A stretch of 64,000 nt of DNA from the NCBI GenBank assembly GCA_029378245.1, contig JARKIF010000019.1:806001-870000 (forward strand). Reading direction: 5' to 3'. The notes beneath the pieces are model-generated. The model was not told the DNA's origin, did no database searches, and saw only the letters and a program-made list of their open reading frames with translations. This DNA is from Roridomyces roridus (taxonomy: Eukaryota; Basidiomycota; Agaricomycetes; Agaricales; Mycenaceae). Shown piece by piece: positions 12,201-22,995 of this stretch. Each line of letters starts with the position of its first letter. The first letter of the stretch is position 1. Made by a program: the position numbers and the translations under genes.

Positions 12201-12737
12201 GAAAAGAATTATGTGCAAGGAAGAAAGGCACTCCTGGAGTGTCTAGCAGCGCCCAAGGCAGTAGATGAAACTGTGATGTTCTGCATGGAAAGACTCGCAG
12301 ATTTCAGCTATGGGATGAATGATCTTTCCACCACCTTGAACTGGACGGTGGTTTATCTTGGGTTGGCCTTGAAGTCGAAAAACCTTCTGCACATCATGAA
12401 GTCATTCCGCTGTTTGGGTGACATCTTTGTTGGTCAGGGAGATGAAGCAACTGCATTCTCACTGTTCAACATTGCACTTGATGGGTTCAACTTCATGGAT
12501 ATTCACCAATGCAAGGCGGACTGCATGTTCCGCATCGCTGGAATTCTGGAACATAGAGGCCAGAATACCACTGCTGCAGAAGTTTTGTACAAAGCCAGAC
12601 CTCTTTTCGAGCGGTCCTCGCAGTTGAAGGATGTTGCCAAAGTCGACGCCAAACTTGCCGCGTTAGATTCCGCTGAATCACCGAGAATCACCTCCGAAGC
12701 GACGGCAGGGGTTGAAGTTCAACCTATCGCCGTTTGA
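9218..12737 (+). CDS. NLR-like NTPase with TPR-like C-terminus
   Basis: Eight exons (9218-9364, 9422-9558, 9610-9748, 9805-9933, 9983-10014, 10064-10502, 10546-11503, 11551-12737) join in frame into 1055 residues without a stop. Residues 1-190 form a helical N-terminal region of the kind found before the NTPase in agaric NLRs. The nucleotide-binding module has a perfect Walker A, GTGGMGKTS (234-242), Walker B LLILDN (306-311), the ITMRG segment around the exon 6/7 junction, and PLAVSLMA as GxP-like helix. Exons 7-8 continue with SLLPDGLS and LLQTSLAYMDNTRRIKVLVPI. Exon 8 (HYQNVVHDLARALEYQ...) is an array of degenerate TPR-like helix pairs. Such proteins are presumed ATP-driven sensors in fungal self/non-self or damage responses. 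It is convergent with the ankyrin gene, 306 bases away. All motifs are intact; the ligand and the N-terminal effector type are unknown. Confidence 0.9.
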
Positions 12738-13043
12738 TCTCCATTGAAGTCAAAGGACCGCAACATCCAGTTGAAACTCTAGTCTTGTAAAGTTAGCACA
12801 TAGGAAGATGTAGGATTACTTGGTTTCGTTGTTTCCCACTCAATAAATTGTATAGCAATGGCAAGAAGTCCGAGACTGATGCGAGTGTGCTTGAGACAGA
12901 GCAGTGAGCGCCGACTCTGTAAAACGCGATTGAATTGGGACGATAGGTCAGAGTCGGACAGACATCGAATGAACGCGAATAAACAATCTATTGTGCAAAT
13001 GCACAAACTAATACTACAAAATCACGGCAACTATTCTGAGAAC

Positions 13044-16000
13044 TCAAAGTGAATCCTTTCCACTACGCACGAACCGACGAATCCAAATCCCCTTGAGCTG
13101 CTTCGCGTCGGAATCCTCCTCTGGCTCCAACCCATCATCCTCCTTGTTCTCGCCATACAACTTGACACGCCTGAACCGTCTCCGCCTGTGCGAATACTCA
13201 TCCTCATCCTCCTCGTTCTGGTTCAAACTCTCCAGCGTGTTCTGCACGGACTTTTGCACGTCAACGAGATGCACCAACTCGCGACGTCCAGCACCAGATG
13301 CAGCCGAAACCGCTTTGAGCGACCCCACCGTTTTCGGCACATCACAAGAGTCCCTGCTCACAGCGTCCTCGAGTTTCTCCTTCGACTCCTTAGCCTTGCG
13401 CGCCGCCTCTTCCGCCGCAGCCGCCTTCGCAGCGGCGAGCTTCTTCTCCATGAGCGCCGCGAACGCATACATACTCACCGTTGCCTTCGCACTCTCCGAC
13501 AACGTACCCTGCGTGACGAGGCCATCGAGAGTGATGCGCAACTTGGGGAGCTCCTTCTCCAACCTGCGAATGTCGATCGGCGCCGGCGATTCGTTGATGC
13601 TGTACAGCTCGTTGACGTTGCTGAAGCGATGGGTGTTGGCTTGCAGCGAACTGTGCTCCGAGACTAATTGCTGCAAACTGCAGATCTCCAGCGGCGCTTC
13701 GCCAACACCGTTCTCCATGTGAATCCCGGCGGGCGCGGCATCCACGAGGAGCTGAACGATCTCGGCGAAGCCTGAGCGGGCGGCGGAGTGGAGGGGGGTG
13801 GAGCCGTCGACGTCACGAACGAGAGCGGTGGCCTTTGAGAATTCGAGGATGTACTGAGTGATCAGTTTGTGCCCTTTCTTCACAGCAACATGTAACGGCT
13901 TCGGACAAAACGTGAGCGACTTTGCGATATATTTAAATTTGCAAGACTTACCGTGTTCAGACGGCCTTTAGACTGCTGAGCCAAGAGCGCCTCAACGACG
14001 TCGCGGGGAAGTTTCTTGAGGAAGTACTGCAGCAACGCGTGGCGACCGCTCTCGGATATGTAGTGGAAAATGTTCCATCTGTGCAATGTGAGCTCGTTCT
14101 CAGAAGATGGGGAGAGACGTACCCAGTCATTTGAGCTCGCTCAGCGGGAGAGACGGACTTGTTGAGCAAGAAATCGACCAGTTCGACCTCATTCGCCGTT
14201 TGAACAGCGATCAGTAAAGCGTTGACGCCGAGGAATTTGACCCTGCAGTAAATGAGAAAGTTAGAAGACAACAAAATAACACACGCACCGTTCATGGAGC
14301 GCAGACCCCATCAAGCGAGGCGCCTTCTTGAAAAGATACTTGAGCGTCTCCAGCTTTTTCTGACCCGTGAGCGCAACGGAAAGCGGAGACTCGCCAAACG
14401 GCGTGACCGCCCATCCAAGCCACTGTGGAAGAACGGCGTCCAAATCGGGGGTACGCTTCAACAGCTTGGCAGCGTCGGTGCTATGGGTAGCGGCGTAGAA
14501 CTTGTACGCAGCGAGCACACGATCGCTCAAGAGATAATCCAAAACGGCTAGCGCGCCGTTCGACACGGCCTGCCAAACAAGAGGTATCTGAATCTCGTCC
14601 GCCTGCTGCGAAGCGTTCGGGTCGTTGCGTTTTGCGAGATCCGTCCGCTTCTTGCCGTGGACATTCAAACCGAGGTAGACTTTGTTCTTGTCGTTAAACG
14701 CCTGCACCTCCTCCTCCGCATGTTCGCTGGAGGCGGTCGCACGGATACCCGACCCGGTGCGTCGGATAAACTCATCCAACATATCGACGCGCGCACTGTC
14801 GATGAGCTGAGTTAGAAGGTTGTGGGGTAAGTCGACAGGGATGGGTGAATGTTCGTAGATAGAGAAGAGATTGACGAAGTTTTCAAAGTCGTTGTCCTTG
14901 ATAGCGCGAGAGAACGGCTCCCAGAACTCCGTCCCCGCGTGAACGAGATCCTTGGGATGAACCTGGCACGAGACCGCCGATGCGCGACGAGCAATGTCGA
15001 CGAAGTTGATCGTACCTCCCTCGACGGTGCCGTCAGAGTCGTCAGAAGCGTCCGATTCGTTGTCCGAGTCATCATCTGCCACAGCGTGAGTTGTAAATCC
15101 CGAAGAAAGATCGGAAAAAATACCTAGATTGATATTAGACATGTCAAACTTGGCCGTGTTGTTAGCAGGTTGGTACTGCGCCGCCGCGATGGCCATCACA
15201 AGACGAGCGGTCGACCAGCGTCGTCCAAGAAGTGCGGCCGCGAGGGGCGTTAAGCCTGGTCTTGAATCAGCGGACAAATCGGAACGCGTGGAGAAAAGAG
15301 ATCTACCTGAACGAGTATACTGGTTCCCACCCGGAGCCCTGACCGACACGGAAATCTGCAGCGGCTCCGCCCCATCCGCGCTGGAGGCATTCGTCGGAAG
15401 ACAAAGCTCTTCGACCTTCTTGTTCTCACCCGCGAAACACGCCTCGAACAGCTCGTCATACCACGCATTCAAATACTCGGGGACCTGCTCCTGATGATGG
15501 AAGTGACCCGTCATGCGCCAATACTTGGTCTCCGGGACACTTCCTCCTCCGGCACCGCCCAACCGCTGCCGCCCCTTGAGCCCCTCTTCAAACGCCGTCG
15601 AGACAATGTCAGGGTACACATCAGGCCAAGACTTGGCCCCGACGTCGAGCAGTGCCTTCTCCATCTCGGCAAAGTACGCCTTGACGGCGAGGTAGCCTTC
15701 CCGACGGGTGACCTGCCACGGCGAGTGAACGGGCGTGTTCTTGGCGGTGAATTCAGCCGCCTTGGCTTTGGCGTCAGCTCGGTACTTGACGAGGAAGCCC
15801 TTCCAGCCGGGGAGCGTCTCGACGGATGCCGTGGCTGCTGCCGCTTTAGGCTTCACAACGTTCATCTGTGTGTCGAGTTCGGCGACCATCCGAGCCGCCT
15901 CCTTCTGCGCCCACCGCGTCCAGTCAAGGTACGTTCGGCGGTCTTCGGGACGAGCATGCTGCTGCAAAGAGCGTCGAACCCCGACGTTGAATTCGACGCC

Positions 16001-19000
16001 CATGTCGACGAGGAGGGACGCAACGTAGTCGTGGCGTGCCAAGGCGGTCTCGAACGGCGAATAATACTTCTTTTCGGTGACGTATGAAAATTGCTTGCTA
16101 GGAGAGGCATGAGCTAGGAAATACAACCTCGAGAAATTGTAGAGACACACCTATTCGCAAACGCACGCTGCAGAATCTCATCCGAGGGCTTGAAACTGAC
16201 CCCAAACGCGACCATGGCAGCGAGCACAGAGTAATTACCCGTATGCACAGCGGTAACCAATGGCGTGACCCCACCCGAATAGTTCAAAACAGGGTAATCA
16301 ATCGCAGTCTTCGCGTTGGGATCACACCGTAAGAACGTCGCAACGAGATTCGGTTTGTTGGCAGCAACAGCCTGGTGAAGGACTGTGACGGAATTGTCGG
16401 CAGCCACAGAGGTCGAAGCGCCCGCCGTGATGAGCCGCTCGGCGATCTTGCACTTGATCTCGTCATCCTCCCCAATGAGGGTCACAGCAAGCGGCAAAAC
16501 TGCGGTGGTGCTCCCTTTGGCGAGCGAAACAAGGTTAACGTCAGCGCCAGCGGCGATGAGGACCTCCACGACGGGGAGCGAACCAGCGACGATGGCGTGG
16601 GAGAGGGCGGTGAAGGAAAAATCCCAGTCGCAGAGATTAACGTCGAAGAGGTCGGGCTCGTCCGTCGCGTCTTCGGGGAGATCGCCAGAATTACCCGGTT
16701 GCTGGTCTGAGGATTCCGTCTTGACGATCTTGGGCTTTCTCGGTGCACCATCAGAGTCTTGGTCTTCGTCATCCTCCTCGTCTTCGTCCTCCTCACCACC
16801 ATCATCCGCCGAACTCCAATCATCCTCAGACGACATGCGCTCCCTCTCTCCCGTCCCGACCACACCCGCCGGCTCCTCCTTGTCCTCAATCTTCCCCGCT
16901 TTCTTCGCCTTTTCCTTATTCACCTCACTCCTCTCCAACAACCTCTTCACAACCCCAACCAAATCATACTGCGCCGCAAGATGCAACGCCGTCCGTCCAT
17001 CCACAAGCCTCGCAGTCATCCTCGCACCCGCATCAATCAACACAGCCCGCCACACCCTCCCCGCGACACAAAATCGCTACATGCAACGGCGTGCGCCCGA
17101 CGTGATCCCGTCGGTCGGGATCCTGGCCTGCAGCCAGCATTCCCGAGACAGCGGCAGTATCTTGTGCGGCGATGGCAGCGAAGAACCGTTCGGTGGGCCC
17201 GATGTAGACTTGCTCGCTCCATTCACCGACGTCGATGGGGTTGAAGCTTCCCGAGAGGGATTGACGGCCAGGGTCGTCTTGGATGAATCTACGAAGCGAG
17301 GTAAGTAAGAGCGGAAGAGAAGGAGGATGGGAACGCACGAGATCCGGCTGCGCACATAGGCCTCGTCTTCATCGGCTTGAAGCTTACGCTCATCATCGTC
17401 GATTGGGGCGGGGCAGTGCTGTAGAGTTGGGTTCAGTTCAGAAGCAAACTCGGGATGCGAGAATTACCTCGCAACAATCCTCCATGCACTCTTCGATAGT
17501 CCCAAAGAAAGCGGGATGGCGATGCAACCTACGTCCTTCATTTTTCGGGTTGTACGTCGCTGCCACAGGGTCAATATCAAGGTTGCCAGAGAAAGATAAA
17601 CGCACAATTCATCCCAAGATCCTAGAACCATAAGCATATACCAACGAAAGAGAATGGACTACACTCACAGTCTGATAAACCAACTTATCAATCCTCTTCG
17701 CATCCCAACCCGGTCCATACGGCACATGCAACGACGCCACATCATAATCATTCACCTCCAAATCCATCAGACCACCCGCAGCCCCCTCGGACTTCAAATC
17801 ACCCTTGTACTTGCGCTTCATGCGGCGGTGGTTGTACCGGTTCAAGGGGTTGGGCCGTCCACGGAGGGTACGCCGGTTCTCGAGGAAGGTGAACCGCTCG
17901 TCAGTCGTGGTGAGTTTTTCGAGAACGAGGAGACGCGCAAGACCAGGTGACACGGGTGATGGAGCGTTCGAAGATCTACGACGTGGATCAGTAAAAAAGA
18001 GAGGAAAAGAAGAATGAGACGTACCGTGGGGTCGATATCCGCACGGGCGAGGCTCGGAACATACACCTCGAAGGCACGAGCAGAGTACTTGGCAAGACGA
18101 CTTCGTATGAGGGAGAGCGACGCGTCATGTCGACGGTGTTGCACTGGCGCATCATGGCGACGACGGCGCGGGGGTTGGCGTAGACGCGGTTGCCTGCGGG
18201 GTGTCAGATTGACGAGAATTGCGAGATTAGGCACTCGACCATCATACGCGCAGCAAGGAGCGTCGATATCAAATCCAGCGAGAATCTCTGCGGGGCTACT
18301 GTAGAGACGGAGGACGATCTGCACCGAACGGTACGGATATTGCGCTACAACCTAGTCAAGTTGGGATAAAGGAGCGAGAGGGGTAGACGCACAGTGAATA
18401 GAGATGGTGTGCTTGGTGCGAACACAAGTAACATCCCACGGAACAGAGTCGCGCACGGCCTCGTAGATTTTGACGATCTTGGCCTCAGCCTGAAAAGAGT
18501 CAGTTGTGTACGGGAAGCGAATGACCAGCACGCACCTGCTCGGGCGTCAAGCCCCAAAGGAAGAGGTCCACGTCAGAGGTGGGATACGCGATGTTGTGGT
18601 AATATTTTCTCATCGATCGCTTGGAGGCCTTGGCAGCATCGGAAAGAGGGGTGAGGCACGCGAGAACGGCACCTCCAGCAGCGATGACGTTGTTCCAGTC
18701 GATGAGCTGAGACAGTGAGCCCTCGCTGAACACGCCCCAGTTCTTCTTGAACTCGTCGATGTCAGTGACAATGCTGGGCGAGCCTTCAGCGCGTCTGTTG
18801 GCGTCGGACAACGGCATCACGTAGTGGGCGCTAAGATCAGCTTCGTCCTTGACGACGCGCGCGCGAGTGGTGCGGATGTCGACTGGGGCGTCGAAGACAT
18901 CGACGAGCCCGACATACGGGTTGGCGAGACGAGCATGGCTTTTGTCAGTCGCGAAAAGACGGCGCAGTTGGGCCTCATCATCGAGAGAAGGCTGGAGAGC

Positions 19001-19084
19001 GTCGTTGAGGGACACTCCAGGACCCTGAGGGAGGGCCTGAATGCGTTGGATGAAAGCTTGGGCTTCGGGAGTCTGAGTGGCCAT
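13044..19084 (-). CDS. Large ankyrin-repeat protein with nucleotidyltransferase-like N-terminus; frame disrupted
   Basis: About 13 exons with introns of 44-60 nt. First exons by hand: 19084-18536, 18489-18393, 18344-18240, 18193-18025, 17975-17669; a 16-nt micro-exon may start at 17621. Residues 130-243 contain DWNNVIAAGGAVLACL, then SDVDLFLWGL, then VQIVLRLY...GFDID, an arrangement like the GG...DxD...D core of nucleotidyltransferases. Downstream lie GPTERFFAAIAAQDTAAVSGMLAAG and several ankyrin repeats (RDHVGRTPLHVAI, LVDGRTALHLAAQYD, FTALSHAIVAGSLPVVEVLIAAGADVN, GSTPLHSAARSGFAEIVQLLVDAA), an acidic linker (about 16,750-16,850) and a charged C-terminus with an Ala/Lys coiled coil. Three one-base shifts are visible: near 18,103 and near 17,952, which cancel, and one near 17,070, which does not and gives a stop at 17,033. 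It may be a recent pseudogene, or the last shift a sequencing error. Function unknown. Confidence 0.78.
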
Positions 19085-19854
19085 GGTGGTGGGTGGCAAC
19101 GTCTCCTGGATCACGCGCTTATAAGCGAGGGCTCAATTACCCCTTACGGCCGCGTCGGTACCGACGTTTTGATATCCGCGCCCTCGCGCCTCCCGCCATC
19201 ATGATCCCCGCCCTCCGTGACTCGTCGCTGGCTTCCCTTCGCCTTCTTTGTGACTCACTCAGGGAAACTGTCTTTTGTCTTGCGGGCACATGAGGCCGAG
19301 ACTTTGATAAGCGGGCGGGCAACTGCGGGCTACCGACGCTGATTCCGTCATTTCTATTCTTCCGCCTGCAACGAGGCGCGAGCGTTGATTGTTGTCCCGC
19401 CATTGGAATTGTGACTCGTGTGGGCCTGGGCGTCTGGAACGCCATGCCAACAAAGGGGAACAAGTTGGCATCGGCTGCCATTCTCCAGAAGGAAAATAAT
19501 GCCTTGGCCGGAAAGCAACCGGAGTGTTGAACTGAGAACTCGCCTAGTGGGACCACAGGCCTGCTTGAGGATGGTCGTCAGTCAAAAAATCGACACGGTG
19601 ATCGCTGCATAGCTGGGCTCGGAAGCGAACCGACGAACCACCTTACGGTTCCAATCACTAATAGTCGGCGTACTTACGTACACCGCGAGATCTCGTATGT
19701 ATTATGGAGGGGAGGGTATAATGGGGAGTCTCAGTCTATTCCAGAGACCCAACGGTCATGAAATTGAACTTATCGTGTAAAACTGATAAAATTCGTTCGA
19801 GACAGAATCACGTCGACGCAGGTCCAGATATCCTGTTGGTAGTAAGCACCACCG
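19085..19854. other. Intergenic
   Basis: About 770 bases between the start of the ankyrin gene and the 3' end of the second BTB gene. I see no gene or repeat in it. Confidence 0.5.
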
Positions 19855-20958
19855 TTAAGAAATCAACTTGGATAATTCATACCGTTCCATCTCCTTGTTG
19901 ATCTCATCCCAACTCGGAAGCCCATAAATCCCGGGAAGATCCTGCCAGAGTTTCTCCTCTTCCTTGCGAACCACTGCAGTCACATTCTCCAAACACGCAG
20001 CACACAAACCAGTTGCCCCCCGTATTGTCGGCCCCAGCGGATCGACGTCGGGAATTAGACCCCCAAGGCAGGATTTTGCCGTGTCAAATACTTCACGACA
20101 CTTGTAATTCCCGGTGCATTTGTAGCTACCAGCGCTGTGCAAGGCCCAGCCACCAGTCACCCATTTGTACGGCCCCTCCCATTGGCGCTTGATCAACTCG
20201 AAAGTCGCCAGGATACAGACCGCCTTGTCGCCCTCGGAGAGTTGGAAGCGCTGACCATCCGGAGCGCTGACCCCATGCAGAATTTCCTCGTGAATATCCC
20301 GTTGTGATGTCTTGTTGGTGCTGAGGTACAACGCGGCAGGAAGAATCGACAAAAGTCCGGTTTCTCGCGCCAATTTGACCGCGTCGACCCACATGCCGAC
20401 GTACCCGATTACGGGTTCCACGAGTGTGCTCGTCTTGACGCCCAGTTGGTGCTTGCGATACGCAGCGAGGGTGGGTGGGTAGCAGGCTTCGAGACGCTGT
20501 TGTGCGTCGTTGCGGAGGTCATCAAATCCATACTTTTTACCCAAACGCCACATGGCTGAAACCTGAGCGAAGGATTTCTGCGGGGCTTTGGAAAAGTTCC
20601 TGCATAGACAATTTTTCAGGAGTCGAAGAACTGAGACATGGGGGACTGGGAAGACGCACCAATCATACAGTGCATCGAGTAATTGCTCCACATCCGCCGC
20701 TTTGTCGTCATACAAGTCAACGAGCGGCGCCCCATCCACTTCGCAATCTTCCCCGCTCGGAGCTTGCCCAACAGCGAACATATCCCGAAAAACCGTAGAT
20801 CGTGCAGCCAAAAAACCGCCATAAACGCGAAATTGGGTCGATTCAGCTTGTAAGACGACGGTGCCGTCTGGATACCAGATCTTGGATCGTACCACCTCAA
20901 CAGCCTCGTCTTTGCGAGGACGTTTTGCTCTAGGATGCGAATCGAGGGTGGACGACAT
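19855..20958 (-). CDS. BTB/POZ domain protein
   Basis: Starts MSSTLDSHPRAKRPRKDE (a basic stretch that could be a nuclear signal). The BTB core follows: IWYPDGTVVLQAESTQFRVYGGFLAARSTVFRDMF, VDLYDDKAADVEQLLDALYDW. A 60-nt intron (20659-20600 on this strand, GTGCGT...TGCAG) is probable. Its removal is frame-neutral and joins DALYDW to NFSKAPQKSF, at the position where the 6.6-kb BTB gene is also interrupted; about 347 residues then remain. The C-terminal half has a Cys-rich patch (KCTGNYKCRE, GLCAACLENV) and ends near WQDLPGIYGLPSWDEI, similar in layout to the LPGRFGLQEW tail of the other BTB protein. The two are therefore distant paralogues. Start 20958 was chosen over an in-frame upstream ATG at 20997 because of the short hydrophobic leader that would otherwise be added. 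Confidence 0.85.
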   Translation of the reverse strand: MSSTLDSHPRAKRPRKDEAVEVVRSKIWYPDGTVVLQAESTQFRVYGGFLAARSTVFRDMFAVGQAPSGEDCEVDGAPLVDLYDDKAADVEQLLDALYDWCVFPVPHVSVLRLLKNCLCRNFSKAPQKSFAQVSAMWRLGKKYGFDDLRNDAQQRLEACYPPTLAAYRKHQLGVKTSTLVEPVIGYVGMWVDAVKLARETGLLSILPAALYLSTNKTSQRDIHEEILHGVSAPDGQRFQLSEGDKAVCILATFELIKRQWEGPYKWVTGGWALHSAGSYKCTGNYKCREVFDTAKSCLGGLIPDVDPLGPTIRGATGLCAACLENVTAVVRKEEEKLWQDLPGIYGLPSWDEINKEMERYELSKLIS

Positions 20959-21024
20959 GAGGGGCTGAGACAAAGTGAAGATGATGGAAACGATCACATA
21001 TGGCTAACACCCACCCACCAAAAC

Positions 21025-21138
21025 TTAGTCTCGCACGCCAGCCGGCCAGCGCCACCCTAAAAGGGAACCTGCGGCCAGCGCTACGAACCCGTTCCCTAGC
21101 CACGGGTTCCCTTTTAGGGTGGCGCTGGCCGGCTACTA
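21025..21138. mobile_element. 114-bp foldback MITE, hAT-like
   Basis: Two perfect 30-bp inverted arms (21040-21069 and 21105-21134) enclose a 35-bp loop. The unit is flanked by an exact 8-bp repeat ACCAAAAC (21017-21024 and 21139-21146), read as target-site duplication. Ends are TTAGTC and CTACTA. Short, palindromic, non-coding and with 8-bp duplications fits a hAT-superfamily miniature element. It lies 67 bases upstream of the start of the second BTB gene, so it could affect that promoter. Confidence 0.7.
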
Positions 21139-21146
21139 ACCAAAAC

Positions 21147-21603
21147 TCCGCCTGACTACTATAGCTATGTGCAACCAATTCAAATTCAAATTTCGAATTC
21201 ACAACCAAATTTCAAAATAAAATGAAATGAAACCCGAGAACGCTCCACGGTTGTACATACACCGACCATTGCCAATCGGCGTGTGCGTGGTGCTTTCCAC
21301 TACCAGATGTCTTTGGCCTGCTGAAGACTGGGTATTGCGTCGTATTGCCCCGTGTTTTATTCGTTAGTTGTAGGCGTAGAGTTGGAAAACATTGTTGCGA
21401 GGAATATCCGCGAAATCAACCAGCCCAAAAAAATCATTTCTCACCCCATATTTCGGGCTCGGAATCGAACCGAAGACCTCAGGCCCCACCGTATGCAGTT
21501 TGGCGCTTGTGGATGAACCCCAGCGGCGCAGCAGCAATCCAACGGATAAGACCGAAACTCAAGACAAATACAAATGATACTGTACACTGGATTCTCAATG
21601 ACC
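21147..21603. other. Intergenic with tRNA-like 3' half
   Basis: No gene. On the minus strand near 21,455-21,480, GGTTCGATTCC is a perfect B box inside a T-arm-like hairpin and is followed by CCGAAAT, but no matching acceptor strand or D arm is found at tRNA distance upstream. Probably a tRNA or SINE fragment. Confidence 0.3.
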
Positions 21604-22995
21604 TCAATACGCGCTAACCTGCGCAGGCAACCCATTGGGAAACACCTGTTTGAAGAGGGCGGGGTAGTGTCTCTCTGCGACGTCTGGATGACTCCTACGT
21701 ATGGTTGTTCAACAACAACAGCCAGAGACACAAGGAAACGACGCACTTGACCCTCCCAATAAGATTCACCCGCCCAGACGGTTCGCGGTCAAACTCCGTG
21801 AAATTCACAGCTGTGACGAACATGTTTAAGTCCCGGGAAATGAATGAAAGGATACGTACAATCCGTAGCCGCGAGCGCTCCGCGTTCGTCACGCAGCTTG
21901 AGTATCTCTTCTGGAACTACAACACGTCAGAATCGACTTCACGAGTAGAGAAACGCGCGCACATTCGATCACATGCTCGGTGAGTTTCACATCCAGGCCG
22001 ATGTTCTGGAAGAAGGGGACGCTGTACCGGGGGCCCGTAGACCCGTCAGAGGAAGAGGGAGAAATGACGCGGTGCGAGGTCGCCCGCGCCAACCCTTGGG
22101 TAGCGAATTCCAGGGCTAGAAGACAGCGTAAGTGAACGAAACGATTCGAAGACGGTAGGAATGCACCACGGCCAATGTTGACGACGAAGGTATTCGGGAT
22201 GGGCGGTACGTCGATCCATTCCCCGGAGAGATTTTGGACTTGAAGACCCCGGTGGTCAGAGGCTTGCAGCAGCTAAACGGGTCGTTATGGGCAGTCTGAA
22301 AAATGGGAAGACTGCAACACACGAAAGTGAGGAATCCTGCATCATAATGCGGCCCGACTCCCTGCCCGCCCTCCTCCGTCTGCGGGTACCGGACGATCTT
22401 GCCTCGATGCTGCATCCGCTCGTCGGTGTCGTAGAATTGAGACAAGCCGTCGGCAGGGAGGCCGAAGGCTTCAGCCATGAGGCGCACAAAGGCGTAGCTC
22501 AGATCTTGTACCTGCAGCAAATACCGCTCCATAGTCGCTTTGAAGCCAGGAAGCAGCGCTTCATCCGGCCACTGTGGGTGACATGAACACTTGTGTCAAG
22601 CGAAGAGTACTACGACGCACCTGAGACGCTCCCCAAAGACTCCAGTAGTCCGGATCCCCACGCCCTTCGACCGCACGACACACATGCGGGGTGGCGATAT
22701 CAAACTGCTCCCGCCAATCCGTGCGCCCCTTGGTAAACTCAGCCCCTAGCGTCGTGTACCCCAGAAAGTGCTTGCTATTCCTCATGCTGATCTTGTCCTT
22801 GGCATCTTGAGGGAGGGCGAACAGCTTGGGGATGTACGATACCAGCTCGGCGGTCTCGACAGGGACATTGGAGAGATAGAGGAAGCCGACGTGGATGAGG
22901 GCGTGCCGCAGCTCGGAGATGAATTGTGGTTTGAGCTCTGCGGACGTGGTTTGAGAGTAGTCGAGGACTGGGACGGAGGAGAAGTTGGACGCCAT
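21604..22995 (-). CDS. 2-oxoglutarate/Fe(II)-dependent oxygenase (copy 1)
   Basis: Seven exons (22995-22621, 22571-22323, 22272-22167, 22115-21963, 21916-21860, 21810-21747, 21694-21604) join in phase into 364 residues. The protein belongs to the isopenicillin-N-synthase-like family. The DIOX_N part starts VPVLDYSQ and contains HVGFLYLSNV. The double-stranded beta-helix carries the iron triad H200-x-D202 (GPHYDAGFLTF) and H258 (ATSHRV), with the 2-oxoglutarate-binding R273-Y-S275 (GPRYSVPFF). The C-terminus ends FKQVFPNGLPAQVSAY. Start 22995 (MASNFSS) is preferred over 23070. It is part of a 2.4-kb duplication whose other copy is the gene at 42.4-43.9 kb. This copy has the family-typical tail and is likely the ancestral one. 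Substrate unknown; the neighbours suggest secondary metabolism. Confidence 0.9.

Noticed and set aside
21455..21480. tRNA gene on the minus strand
   Set aside because: A perfect B box and T-arm are present, but no acceptor pairing, D arm or credible anticodon arm lies at the right distance.
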